Source: Branchiostoma floridae
Taxonomy: Eukaryota; Chordata; Leptocardii; Amphioxiformes; Branchiostomatidae
Direction of reading: 5' to 3'
DNA length: 64,000 bases
Assembly (NCBI RefSeq): GCF_000003815.2
Contig: NC_049979.1
Coordinates: forward strand, 14,493,459-14,557,458
Part shown: positions 38,795 to 49,744 of the stretch, piece after piece
How the letters are laid out: each line of letters opens with the position of its first letter
Numbering within the stretch: position 1 is the stretch's first letter
Made by a program: the position numbers and the translations under genes
Notes under the pieces: generated by a model
Told to the model about the DNA's origin: nothing
Database searches by the model: none
Seen by the model: only the letters and a program-made list of their open reading frames with translations

Positions 38795-39512
38795 TGACAC
38801 GCCCAAAATTGACAACAAGTGCAGGTTGTAGGCATTGTAGCATTGCCCATTGATGTTTTCCACAGACTTGTTTTTTTCACGCCCTGGCTACTTGGACTGG
38901 TATTGCATGGTAATTTTTGGTGCCTATATAATTCAACAATACAGTTGTGGAATGCTGCTGGTTTTTGTACTTTAAAAGTATGAACGTGATCATCTGATGA
39001 CCAATCTGAACTATCCTTAAAAAAATGTGGGTATCAAATGTGATTTGGACAGCATATTGCAGCAGCTTCCTTCCTGTCAGGATAAGTGTTAGAAATAGAG
39101 ATTATTTCCAATTAATACCAGTGTGAAAATAATGTGTCTCAACACAGATGTAGCTACAAATTACAGAATACCCAGCACACAAGAGATTTCAGCATCTAAG
39201 ATATTTTGGTTATCTTCAACGTTTAGTCATCAATGTTTTGGTGTTATGTATGTAACATTATAATTCTTATTGAAAAGTATGAAATTGTATTCACTTTGAA
39301 ACATCCCACTGTATATTTAATACCACTTGATGTTACCAGGTCTGGCCTTAACATTATCTTGTAGTATTACCTTAGAAAGTGCAGTACTGTAATTTGAGAC
39401 GTCACCACTTAACCAGATCAATGCATGGAAGCTATTTAATATGTCTTTTCCTTGAATGAGTCAATGAAACTACATGTAACATGTATTTTTGATATACATG
39501 TACCCGGTAATA

Positions 39513-39655
39513 CTGTAAATGCATTTAACTTCCCGGGGATTTAATTTCGCGGTAACGGGAAAAGGGACTTTTCGCGGTGGTTTTAAGTTCATGGTGACGT
39601 GGTCACCGCGAAAACCACGAACATTAATCCACCGCAAACATTTCTGCATTTACAG
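39513..39655. mobile_element. MITE with CTGTAAATGCA inverted ends, TA duplication
   Basis: CTGTAAATGCATTTAACTTC at the left end is inverted as TTTCTGCATTTACAG at the right, flanked by TA on both sides. The interior has further inverted CGCGGTGG/CCACGAA motifs, so nearly the whole element folds back. TA target and size fit a mariner-type MITE. Confidence 0.75.
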
Positions 39656-39814
39656 TACTACATGTTCTAAGTTAGTGTCCAACCATTTATTTATAGGGCT
39701 ATTACTATATTGCTGTTATTGAAGAATTGTGCGTGGAAACCCTCCTTTGTAACTGAGTTGGTGAATGGATCCTTGGTATGATTGTAAACATAAAGTCATG
39801 AAGTTTTTCCTGTA

Positions 39815-40298
39815 CAGTCAATCCTGCCCAAGCGACCACCCCCCTTCAACTTCAAGCCGACCACCTGGTAATTAGGACTGCTTTTTCTCGGTCCCAAAAA
39901 TTTTCATTGTCATAAGCATTAAGTGACCTTTTCAATCGACCACCTGGCCACTGCAACAGTAAAAAATTTGGATTGCACAGGACCAAATCACTGCCCATGA
40001 CGACCACACCATTTTCAAGCTTGAGGTGTCATCTATTTTTGATGATAACTAGCATGACTTTTGCCGAAATCGGCCACTAGTTTGCGTTGGATTTTGACTG
40101 CCATACGATGTTGTGTTCAAAATAAAGATCTCAGTGGATGCAGGTGGGTGGGTCATTTGGGGTCAATGGGGCAGTCTGGTGATGGAAGCAAATTTTGTTG
40201 TACCATTTATGCTATGCCCATGGCATGTGATACTCTTCACCTGTCCAAAACGACCACTTTTGTCCAGTCCCTCGAGTGGTCGTCTTGAGATTTGACTG
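39815..40298. mobile_element. Mariner-type MITE with CAGTCAA inverted ends
   Basis: Left end CAGTCAATCCTGCCCAAGCG and right end CGTCTTGAGATTTGACTG are inverted copies, with TA immediately outside each. Internal CGACCAC motifs recur in both orientations. No transposase is visible; 484 bases fits a non-autonomous Tc1/mariner element. Confidence 0.75.
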
Positions 40299-40371
40299 TA
40301 TTCAATAAATACATTTGATCAGTAAACTTATGGGATATGTTGACTACACGAAATGACCTTGAATCCTGGCC

Positions 40372-41690
40372 AATACGTACAGGTATTTCTCTGTATTTTT
40401 AGTGAATACAGGTGAATACAGGTGGGTCCGACAATACAGGCAAATCCAATCCAATTTGTAACGAATCCCAACATTGGACACCGTCATTTGAAATCTACGA
40501 TACGAAAAAATAAAAAAAATAGGGATTTTCGACAGATACGCAGAGGCGGCGGCAGCAAATTTCGTATGGGGGGCGAACTTTACTGACAGAATTTTGCAGC
40601 ACATATAGCGCCGAAGGCGCTACCCGTCGCGCCGTATGCGCGACCATCCTAGGGGGGTCCGGGGGCATGCTCCCTCGGGAAAATTTGAAATCTTGACCCT
40701 CTAAAATGCCATTTCCTTCGTTTTGACGGGCAAATTTTGCTGCCAGACTAAGCTAAATTTGATGGCAATTCTGTAAGAAAGACACATGGTGATGGCGATG
40801 CCCCAAAATATTTTCATGATTTCGAGTACATGTACCAAAGGTGCGAGCTGTCGCAAGGTTGGTCTGGGGAAATTTCGAAATTTGCACCCTCTGAAATGCC
40901 ATTTTCTGTATTTTTAGGGACAAATTTTGCTGGCAGACTATGCTAAATCTAATGCCATTTTTGTCAAAGAAAGAAATTGTTTGAGGGCGATGACCCACAC
41001 AAATTTTCACCATGTCGTTGTGAGTGCCCGAGGCGCAAATTATCGCTAGGGAGGTCCGGAGGAAATTTAGAAATCTTGACCGTCTGAAACGTCATTTCCT
41101 GCATTTGGGGGCCACATTCTGCTTGTAAACTAAGCTAAGTACGATAGATAAATTCAGTTTAAAAGATTTTTGAGAGCGACACTCCCGCAATATATTGTCC
41201 TGCGCGGGCCGTCACAAGGGAGGAAATTTTGAAATCGGGACTCTCTGAAACGCCATTTCTTACATTTTCGGGGGTAAATTTTGCCATTAGACTAGCTTGA
41301 TTTAATGAAATTTCCATCATCAAAAAAATACACAAGGTTTCAGCTTGCTTTCTGGGGGGGCGACGCCCCCCCCCCCAAACATATTTTCCTGCTCCCCCCG
41401 GTGCCGCCGCCACTGATACGGAACCATAATCTTTCTGTATCTTGGGTGAATCTGCAACAAATCCTAACATCGGATGCTGCTATCTGGAACCTCAGATCCG
41501 ACAAAATCCAAAAATAAGGATTTTTTATGGATACGGAACCATATTCTGTCTTTATTTTTCGTGTAGCCGACTGGAAATCTGTAACATGTAACATATCCGA
41601 ATGCTGGACGCTGCTATCCCAAACAATAAATCTGACAAAATCCGAAAACAAGGATTTTTGACAGGTCTGGAGCCTTATTTACATTTGTAT
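40372..41690. repeat. About 120-bp tandem repeat interrupted by an insertion
   Basis: A unit containing ATACGGAACCATA, AATCTGCAACAAATCC, ATCGGATGCTGCTAT and CCGACAAAATCCAAAAATA is present about once before 40541 and at least twice after 41415. The first copy is split from the rest by an 875-base mobile element. Later units drift at several positions. Confidence 0.7.
40541..41415. mobile_element. Non-autonomous DNA transposon made of 190-bp tandem units
   Basis: Ends CAGAGGCGGCGGCA and TGCCGCCGCCACTG are inverted copies; ATACG lies directly outside both ends as a possible 5-bp target duplication. The interior is about four diverged copies of a roughly 190-base unit with GAAATTTNGAAATCTTGACC, CTCTGAAATGCCATTTNCT and CAAATTTTGCTGNCAGACTA. 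The same unit fills the element at 53120-54640 in opposite orientation. CAG...CTG ends resemble hAT termini, but the duplication is not 8 bp, so the superfamily is uncertain. Confidence 0.7.
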
Positions 41691-42239
41691 TTGCCATAAT
41701 CCAACATACAGACTTAACAGATATTCTCACCCTGATATGTTTGCATTTACCACAAATACACACAGATCTAACACATGAACTTTGATAAAATGGTTTATTA
41801 TGCATCCGTAAGTTTCATACACAAATTACCGACTCGGTTAACGTTACACCCCATACATCATCATTCAAAGCTATCACTACTCACTCCGGCGAGCTCGCTC
41901 AGAGTCTCCACATTACTAGTTTCCTCCACCTCTCTTTGTCATCCATCATTGCGGGAAGTTGCTGCAGGTCCAAACCGCTGTCTTAAGCAAGCTGCTTAAT
42001 GATCCTTAATGTATGACTTCCGCGGTCTTCCCCTGCCTCTGTGTCCAAGCTCGATTTCCAGCATATCTGTATGTCACATTTCCAAGTTCAGAACCAATCC
42101 AATGAAATATAATACTGAGTCAGAAGTTGTGTGGCGAAGTAATCATTTTCCCTTTTAGGTAGGCTGAATGACATCCACATCATAGCATCATAGGGGGCTG
42201 AAACTGATAAGCGACGACTAGCGGTCGTATGTGTAATGT

Positions 42240-42340
42240 AGTACTATTGAGACCCGCCTGGTGGCGCTGTTGCAGGTCACCCAACCAACCGCCCGACAAG
42301 GACGCTTCGCCATTTTGTGGTTCCTTCCACATTCTCTCCT
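42240..42340 (+). promoter_or_regulatory. Candidate promoter and non-coding first exon of NDUFB1
   Basis: A locally GC-rich stretch contains CGCCATTTTGTGG (42308-42320), a good YY1-type site often found at starts of genes for mitochondrial proteins. The NDUFB1 coding exon starts at a splice acceptor (43120), so a leader exon must lie upstream and this is the best-looking place. Confidence 0.4.
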
Positions 42341-42925
42341 GAGCTTTGCTCAACTTTGTTGGGCTGGTTCTGACCGCAAGAAAACAAAGCTGCAGCTGCT
42401 TGTAATCCTTGGGGATTGAGGACCACTTTTGTCGGTGACAGGTACGTTACAAGGCTCCAAGTCTTCGTCTTGGTCAGTTGCAGAATCGTCCTCTAAACGT
42501 GGGAAAACTAAGGGGGAGGGGGGCAAAATGTCTGTCTGCACTTACATGTATTGCTTAACCTTGATGTAGCATTTATACAAGTATTGTGACGTTGTAAGAT
42601 ATAAACAACTATGTTGCTTGAGGATGAACGATCTAGGTATCTCCTAACGTCCACCCATATATATATAGCAGCTTCCTAATTTGTTGCCATCATCATCAAG
42701 CTACCGGCTATTATATATGCGGTGTTAATTATAGAATTAAAGATACTAGTACCGTACCACCTATCTTTGAGATAGATTATCTATCTACACAGTTCCTTGG
42801 CTTTTTCATGATCATGCCAATCAATATGGCAGGTTGGTGTTAGCTAGCGTTATGACTAAGAGACAGACATCTTCTTTCGTTTTGAGGCTACCAACTTCAA
42901 CCTGCTGAAGACCTTTGTAGCCTAT

Positions 42926-43069
42926 ATACTCATTTTTCACTTGAGTGAAGTGAGGAAAGTCGTGTAAAGTGCCTTTCCCAAGGGCACAAGATCGGTGACA
43001 CGGCGGGGTTTGAACTCAGGACCTTCAGGACCTGAGTCAAACGTGCTGCCGATAGCGCCACGCGGTCCC
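42926..43069 (-). mobile_element. tRNA-derived SINE
   Basis: Read on the minus strand, the head GGGACCGCGTGGCGCTATCG to GAGTTCAAACCCCGCCG has tRNA-like length, an A-box-like TGGCGCTATCGG and a B-box-like GAGTTCAAACCCC. The body that follows (CTTGTGCCCTTGGGAAAGGC, ACTTTACACGACTTTCC) is of a type found in SINEs of many marine animals. It ends 50 bases before the NDUFB1 acceptor. Confidence 0.6.
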
Positions 43070-43136
43070 AGCTATCCACAAGCATACATTGAAATGAATG
43101 TCTCTTGCATGTTTCTGTAGGTACAGCAACGCAGAC

Positions 43137-43319
43137 ATGGTGGTGAACGCAGTGCGGAGCGTGATAAAGGACTACTGGGCCCTGTCATTCCCCCTCGCAG
43201 GCGTCGTCTTCGGCTTGTGGCTCAACAACTACGAGTCCACGCACATGCTGGGCACCTACAAGAACAAGAGCAAGCTGTTCCATAGAGAGCTCAAGCCGGG
43301 GGAGAAGGAGCCATGGTGA
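43137..43319 (+). CDS. NDUFB1: NADH dehydrogenase 1 beta subcomplex subunit 1
   Basis: Sixty residues in one coding exon that starts at the acceptor TTTCTGTAG (43120). MVVNAVRSVIKDYWALSFPL is followed by a single membrane helix (GVVFGLWL) and the signature NKSKLFHRELKPGEKEPW. Human NDUFB1 has NKSMLFKRELQPSEEVTW at the same place and 58 residues in total. It is an accessory single-helix subunit of the membrane arm of mitochondrial complex I. I chose the ATG at 43137 because the upstream in-frame ATG lies in the intron. Confidence 0.9.
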   Translation: MVVNAVRSVIKDYWALSFPLAGVVFGLWLNNYESTHMLGTYKNKSKLFHRELKPGEKEPW

Positions 43320-43618
43320 CAGACTAGCAGGATGTCGAAGAGACTTTAATATGATCTATGTGGTTATTGTTGAAGACCAGAAATGTGATTTCCAAGCATC
43401 TCCTATAGTTGGTAATACCTGTGTATAACCACAGCCAATCAACTTTATGTATGACAGTATGTAATAGAAATATCTCCTTTTCCTTTTAAAAACATTACAA
43501 CTATGAGTCCCCAGCTGTTGGGAAATGAATGAACACAAACCATGTTGAACAGTTTCTTCACAAATACTAATAGATTTATTTGTAAGACTAGACATACTAT
43601 GTTCACACAACATAACAC

Positions 43619-43624
43619 AATAAA
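43619..43624 (+). terminator. Candidate polyadenylation signal of NDUFB1
   Basis: AATAAA 300 bases after the NDUFB1 stop codon. NEK2 ends 380 bases further right on the opposite strand, so the two genes converge. Confidence 0.5.
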
Positions 43625-44003
43625 AATGTAAACACTGCATACTTGAAAAGTTTTCTTCAATCATGTACTGTTTTTGTTTTTTTACAGAATATTTACAGTT
43701 ATTTGTTCAGGCAATAGGGACTATGTACATGGCACAGTTGGCAAAAGTGATCAATGGAAAAATCATATTGCAATCACGTCATTTGCATAGCAACCATCAA
43801 TCAAATGTGGTTTTTGAGAAGAAATTCCCACAGGGACAACTCTACAGTTATACTGTACTGCTAATTTCAAGTTAAATACACTTTGGGGATATCAGTTGTT
43901 CAGATGAATGTCTTTTCTCCTAACTTTTATCGAAATTTCCTCAAGTCTATCCCATACAAACTAAATTGTGCTTTTCTCTGACATTTCTTTAAATTATTCC
44001 AGT

Positions 44004-47000
44004 CTATCTCATGCCGAGTAGCTGTCTACTCTTGAAGGTGGCGTTAGCCTCCACATGCTTGAGCGCCACACCCCGTATCCTGGCCCGGTCAAGTCGTGCC
44101 TTCAGATCCGCTTTGTTCCCGCCCGCCTTGTAGCCATTGTACTGGGAGATAAAGCTTGATCCCAGGTCATCATCGGCCCGCTCATTCTCCTTCCCGGGGA
44201 GGATGGAGAAATGCACCTTCTTCTTAGACGGGGATTTCTCTGCAAAACAGAAGGAAGTCAGATTGGTATTTGTATGAATAACAACAGCTATAAAAAGATG
44301 TAACTTTTTGTTCGAAAAGCTAAATATGAAGGACACCAAATGCCAACAATCATGGTGGAGTTGTGTGGACTAATATGCAAATTAGGCCATTGAATTCAGT
44401 CCTGCATTGTGATTGGCTGACAGAGTTAATCTAATTAAGAATTTTGTCACTAATTACAAGCTAATTATGACTCAATTTTTTCCTTTTATTGGTTTAAGCG
44501 ATCAACTTTACATAATAGCACATACCTGTACAAGAAAACTCATGATTTTATCTATCTAACATTAAAAACAATCCTATGGTCTTCTTTTATTACACTGATG
44601 TATGTAGCATGCAGTACATTATTAGAAGAGACTTTTTGTTTTATTAGAGCAGTGGTTAAAGCAAAAAGGTTAACCAGACTCCCATTGTTAAAACCAACAA
44701 GGCTAATCAAATGTTTTCTATAATCAGCTTAAAATTATGACTGCCCGTTTCATACATACAAGTCATCATCCAGTTTTACAGAAATGGTAGTGCCATTTGT
44801 ATCATAACGACAGTGAGACATGAATACAGCCCAATGTTCCACAACAGTCCTAATAGTTTACAAGACGGAGATTTCTGTGCTGGAACTCTACTCTCGATTA
44901 CACAGCATTCAGCAAGTGGGTCCCCAAAAACACCTGACAATATAATAGTGGAATCAGGTACAATCATCAGCATGACTGAGGCTTTTTACAGCTACATGTT
45001 AGAAGAAAAAATGATCTAGACATATTTCTCAACAGTCATTTAGAAGTTTCCCTTACTGTATCTGTGAATATTAGACATTTGGAGAAATATGAAGAGGAAG
45101 CAGTTGTAGTAGATAAAATGTGATCTAAAAGTTGTGCCCCTTCTTTATATATCAAAATTAAAACCAACTCATTAAAAACCTTATAAAAACGTGGCCAATA
45201 CCCATCCCTCTTACAGAGAAAGTAGCCCCTCCCCTAGCCCTACAACGGAGACCGACATCCCCTCCCATTCTTCCTCTCCCTCACACGTAAGTAATGAAGA
45301 GCCTTATTGTTGTCAGTAAGCCGAGGTGAGAGTCTACCTGTGCATGTGTCGTCAGCATTTATGTCAAAATCAGCCAGTGCCCGGTTGGCCTTGGCAACAG
45401 CCAGCTCAGTGTACTGCTTCATCAGTGACTCCGCCCTGTGCAACAAAACCATTTTAATTTATCAGTTTAACCTCCATAAGAGTATCCAATCAACATTTTG
45501 CCACTGCAATTTAGCACATTCTATTTCTAATTCATATTCTATGATCAATTGCTTCCACAAAGAAAGCAGTAATAAAATCTTCAGAGACTTGTACACAGGT
45601 CATAAATTTTCCCAGTTAGTTTCCCAAAACTAACCACTGCATGATATAATGTACTGCCCTTGTGATACAGCATGGCATTTGTGCTCTAGTGCCAGATATG
45701 TACAGCTATGGAAAACAAACAAAATAACATACCTTGCTAACTTGTCTTCCACAATCTTTTCCCTCACTGCTAGGTTTTTCTCTCGGGCTGAAATAATGGA
45801 TCAAAACAGGTCAGAATTTCAGAAACAATGAAATATTGGATACTACTACTACTAATGATAAAGTATCTAATCGTTTAGCGATTGTACCAACATCAAAGCA
45901 GAGTCTGTGTAGCCAGAATGCCAGATGAAAGACACGTACCCTCCACCTCCTTCTCTTTGTCCTCCAAGGAACGCTCCCTCGCCACAAGAGCATCCTCGCG
46001 CTGCTTCAACAGGTCCTCTTTCTCTCGCGATCGCCTGCGATCCCCCACATCCTCGCGCGACCTGCGGCGTGGGGCCTCGGCTTTGTCATTCTTACCGTTG
46101 TACTCTCTCAGCCGAGAGGCCAGCTGTGGTGTCTGAAGCAATGTCTCAATGTCTGGCCTGCGATCATCCTGGACAAGAGACAAGTCACTTAGTACTGGTA
46201 GTGCCACTACTTGGTAATAGTCTTGTCTTCCTGACCAGATTCCTCATTTCCAGATGCCTAAATTCACAATTTTGTACTAAGGCACTGTATTTAAGGCACC
46301 AAAGGACAGGTGTGATCCAACTGCAAAGTTTCCCTTAAAGCAGAACAACACATAAATATCTGCTAGGAGAATAGTTTTACAAGGTTGTTAGCAAATGTAT
46401 GACCACAAGATTACCGGAACCATGCAGAAACAGGAGGAACAGACAAGTTTGTCTCACCGTGATGTTGAGCATGGAGCCGATGACAGAGTTCAGCTCATCT
46501 GAGTACTGATACGGAACTCTGCGGTACTTCCCCTCCCGCACACGCACTGCCAGCTGCTTCTGATTGGCTGCCAGGAAGGGTGGCCTGTCAAACAATTATA
46601 CAGGTTATTCACTCGAACAATGCTTTTATAATAAACCATAATTTTCACATCAATCATGGCGGCATAGCAACAAGATCATATCAGTGTCTCATTGAAGACA
46701 ACTCTGTACTGAAGTGTGATTCACCATGCTGATAATGGACAGTGGCAGCAGATGCACTAACGATGACACATGCATATGCTATGTACAAACTACTACATAC
46801 AGTAAATGACTGGAAATTAAGAAGCTTATAACAGTTAAATATGAAAGTAATTTTTTTTTCTAAGATAAGAAAATAAGAATATGAGAATGTAGTCTTGATC
46901 CCTTTCATAGAGATACATTCCCTTAATCTTTGATACACAGGACTGATTAGAGTTGACTAGATTTGTCAAGAAACTGATGAAGTTAACTCACGACAAGGAG

Positions 47001-49350
47001 CAGAGTTCATAGATGAGGCATCCTAGTGACCAGATGTCTGATTTTTCATTGTACGACATGTTGTTCATTTGTTCCTGTAAAAACAGAAATACAATTGTTA
47101 CAGCCTGTTATACAAAGAAACATGACTGATTCCTTTCTCAACTCCACAAATGTCATGACGGCATATGAACGACAATTGTTGTAGTTCCCTGATTGTATCG
47201 ATTTTGTTAACTGCATTGTACTGTGTATTCAGTCATTTGTTCCACCTTCCTGACCACTCACCGGAGACATATAGTATGGCGTCCCAACAAAAGTTTTGGC
47301 GAAGCTCGTATCATGGGCCAGAACCCTCGCCAGCCCAAAGTCTCCCAGCTTCACATCCTTGTTAGCATCCAGAAACACGTTGGCAGGTTTCAGGTCACGA
47401 TGCAGGAAGGTTTTCCCGTCGCGTCGGTTATGACATTCCTTCAGCGCCAGGCAGATTTGGAAGAACAGCTTCCAGATCATGTCCTCTTCCAAGTATCGCC
47501 TAGGGATGAGAATTAGAGATCGAGTCAGGAAAAATGCAGTTGGTAGATGAATGAACAAATATAAATGTACAAAGGAAAAAACGAAAGAATGGATGAATAC
47601 ACCAACAGGCTTGTAATTGTGTGGTCCTACCTTTCCCGGCGACACCTGGAGATGAGGCTAGCTAGGTCTCCGCCCTCACAGTACTCCATGACGATGTAGA
47701 TGGTGGTGTTGCTGCGGTCGATGATGCGGTCGTAGTACCGCACAATGTGCTGGTGCTTCAGCTCTCGCAGCAGGTTCACCTCTGACACCAGCATCGACTT
47801 CTCCGCCTCTGACATGGTGCCATAGTCCATCTCCTTCCATACCAGGACCTGCAATGATGCACAACAATAGACAATCAGCACATGAACAACTGTAAATGCA
47901 GGGATTTGATTTCATGGTAGCAGAAAATGGGGTGTTCATGATGGCATTTAGAAGTTAAGTTTAGCGGCTGAAACAAGGTGGTAGGCAGGCACTATGACAA
48001 ACAATCATTTTGGTGAAGAGGTTACCACGAAAACTGCAAACATTAAACCACTATGAACATATAGAATACAACACGGTGTATTCCGTATCACCCAAGGTTA
48101 GGTAGCAGCCCGACCGCGGGTCGGATCTTCGGCCGGAGGGTGATCGGACCCACGGGAGGGCTGAAACTGAGGGTGATGTGGAATACACCGTGTTGTATTT
48201 TATTATGTCATACCCACCTGAGAAAACCCATGTTTTGATCCGAAATGTGCCAGAAGTTGAACAAATTTGGTGCCCTCGAACAAAAAAGTGTTGCAACAGC
48301 AATGTTCCAACGTCCAAATCAGGTAATGCCAACTGTGCCGTATTCGGCCCGCTCAAAACAGTTCGATTTATTCGAATGGAGCCTGTGTGATATGCCTTTC
48401 GAACCTGTGCGATACAGAAGCGTACGGCCTGGTCCGGAACACCCGTATCGAACGTTTTCGCGTCACAGGTATGACATAATGTATAATACACACTTGAAAC
48501 CTCAGCACCTCTCCATACCTTGTGACTTCTGAAGCACAAGCTGTTGACATCACACCTGGTAAAACCAGCTTATCACACAACACTTTCACAAGCAATCACC
48601 CTGCCTCGAGGTGACTAGACCACCATTGTCTTTCACTTCTGTGGAGTGCTTGGAGACAAAAGCATGTCTGCACACGCGCAGAAGTCTTGTATAGAGCTTT
48701 GCTTTTCAACAAAGGTGGTCAGGGTTTGCAAAAAATTATGCATAAACTATAGGGTATGTGTAAAATGAATGCCAGAAGTGATAATTACCTGAAGTGCTAA
48801 TTATTGGCAGTCTTAAAAGATTCTGGCAGAAACTTGTATTAAACCAAGGACGTTATATAACGTCCTTGATTTAAACCAAGGTCTTTTTTAACCTCCTTGA
48901 TTAAACGTAAAAGCTTTGGTTGCATCGCTTCAGTCGTATTTTCCAGCTCACTTTGCTCACCAATATGCCAAGATATCTCTGTCCTTTTCTCTTGATGAGA
49001 TTAATCAAGCCAATCAACGTAATTTCAAACAACAGCTGCTGGCGTGGTAGCCTGGATACCATACCCCAACCTCAAATATCTTTCGTGTTGGGCGATAGAT
49101 ACTTGAGATCGGGCTGGGGTTTGGTAACCAGGCTACTGGCGTGGCGCCTTGACTTGAGTGAACGTCAGCCAGACTTCACATGCCTTGTTATCTGACATTG
49201 TTATCCGTGATCAAACAAATCGATATGCATGCACAGAAGTAAACTTGCTACCTTGCCATCGGTCCTCCGCCGAACTTTCTTGCAGGTTCCATAAGAGCCG
49301 GTCCCGATGGTGTACAGAACTTCGTAGTCTTCCAATCTTGAAGTAGGCAT
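44004..49350 (-). CDS. NEK2: Cell-cycle kinase NEK2
   Basis: Nine exons, 460 residues: 49350-49252, 47848-47631, 47499-47262, 47074-46992, 46584-46458, 46168-45940, 45787-45733, 45435-45338, 44239-44004. Kinase domain from [20 protein letters not shown] (Gly loop) through VWKEMDYG (Lys), [34 protein letters not shown] and [13 protein letters not shown] leucine-rich coiled coil follows, then KKKVHFS (a PP1-docking KVxF), GKENERADD (KEN box) and the end KSRQLLGMR (Met-Arg tail). In vertebrate NEK2A these three elements recruit PP1 and the anaphase-promoting complex, so mitotic destruction is probably conserved. NEK2 acts at centrosomes to split the linker at G2/M. Length is close to the 445 residues of the human protein. 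Confidence 0.95.
47888..48056. mobile_element. Degenerate relative of the CTGTAAATGCA MITE
   Basis: ACTGTAAATGCAGGGATTTG at the left and ACCACGAAAACTGCAAACATTAAACCAC-like sequence at the right match the parts of 39513-39655 in the same order. The right terminal TTTACAG is worn away. Lies in the first NEK2 intron. Confidence 0.5.
48065..48490. mobile_element. Compound palindromic element
   Basis: First inverted pair: AATACAACACGGTGTATTCC (48065) against GGAATACACCGTGTTGTATT (48180-48199). Second pair: GTATTTTATTATGTCATACC (from 48194) against GGTATGACATAATGTATAAT (from 48469). The two hairpins overlap at the GTATT junction, as if one TIR element lay beside or inside another. The interior is GC-rich and shows no protein. 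Confidence 0.65.
48845..48868. repeat. Short palindrome CAAGGACGTTA...TAACGTCCTTG
   Basis: The same arms as 38265-38294 with almost no loop (CAAGGACGTTATATAACGTC and so on). A related AACCAAGGTC...CCTCCTTGATT pair follows directly. Confidence 0.65.
49048..49135. mobile_element. 88-bp MITE with exact 9-bp target duplication
   Basis: TAGCCTGGATACCATACCCC and the inverse of GGGGTTTGGTAACCAGGCTA form the arms; further GATACTTGAGAT pairing extends them. CTGGCGTGG occurs exactly on both sides (49039-49047 and 49136-49144). A 9-bp duplication with long inverted arms points to a Mutator-like transposase. Located in the first NEK2 intron. Confidence 0.8.
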
Positions 49351-49744
49351 GATGCTGCTGGACTGCGCTTGGCTTGGCTTGGCTTCGTCTCGATCTGTTG
49401 ATTCCGCAAAACAAACAAAGCTGCCAGATGATGAAAACGGTACAGTTTTTTGCGTCAATCAGTCGAAATTTTCAGTAGCGATACTCCGTTGGTGCAAGCT
49501 CACTCTGTGATTGAATACAGACTTGAAAAATGGCCGTTTTTTTGCACAGTGAACGATTAAAAAATGAGGAGTCTGAGTGAGAGCTGCAGCGTCCGTCTGG
49601 TCTGCCCAGCTGTTTAAAAATTGCCACAAATTTCACTGAGCGCTGATTGGTCCGGATAGAATGCCGCGCTTTTTGATTGGTTGATCGATAAACAGGGTTT
49701 TCCCCGCGCGAAGCACCCTGGGAAAAGTGACGTCATTGTCCAAA
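49351..49744. promoter_or_regulatory. Shared NEK2/ATXN3 promoter
   Basis: 394 bases separate the two start codons, which face away from each other. Motifs: two ATTGG (inverted CCAAT) boxes at 49646-49650 and 49676-49680 about 30 bases apart, a full CRE TGACGTCA at 49728-49735, and TTTAAA near 49612. Paired CCAAT boxes spaced 30 or so bases are typical of G2/M genes such as NEK2; the CRE lies 10 bases before the ATXN3 start codon. Confidence 0.65.

Noticed and set aside
42350-42541. Minus-strand frame with LEDDSATDQDEDLEPC
   Set aside because: It looks protein-like over 60 codons but has no partner exons and no recognised relative; it may be repeat-derived.
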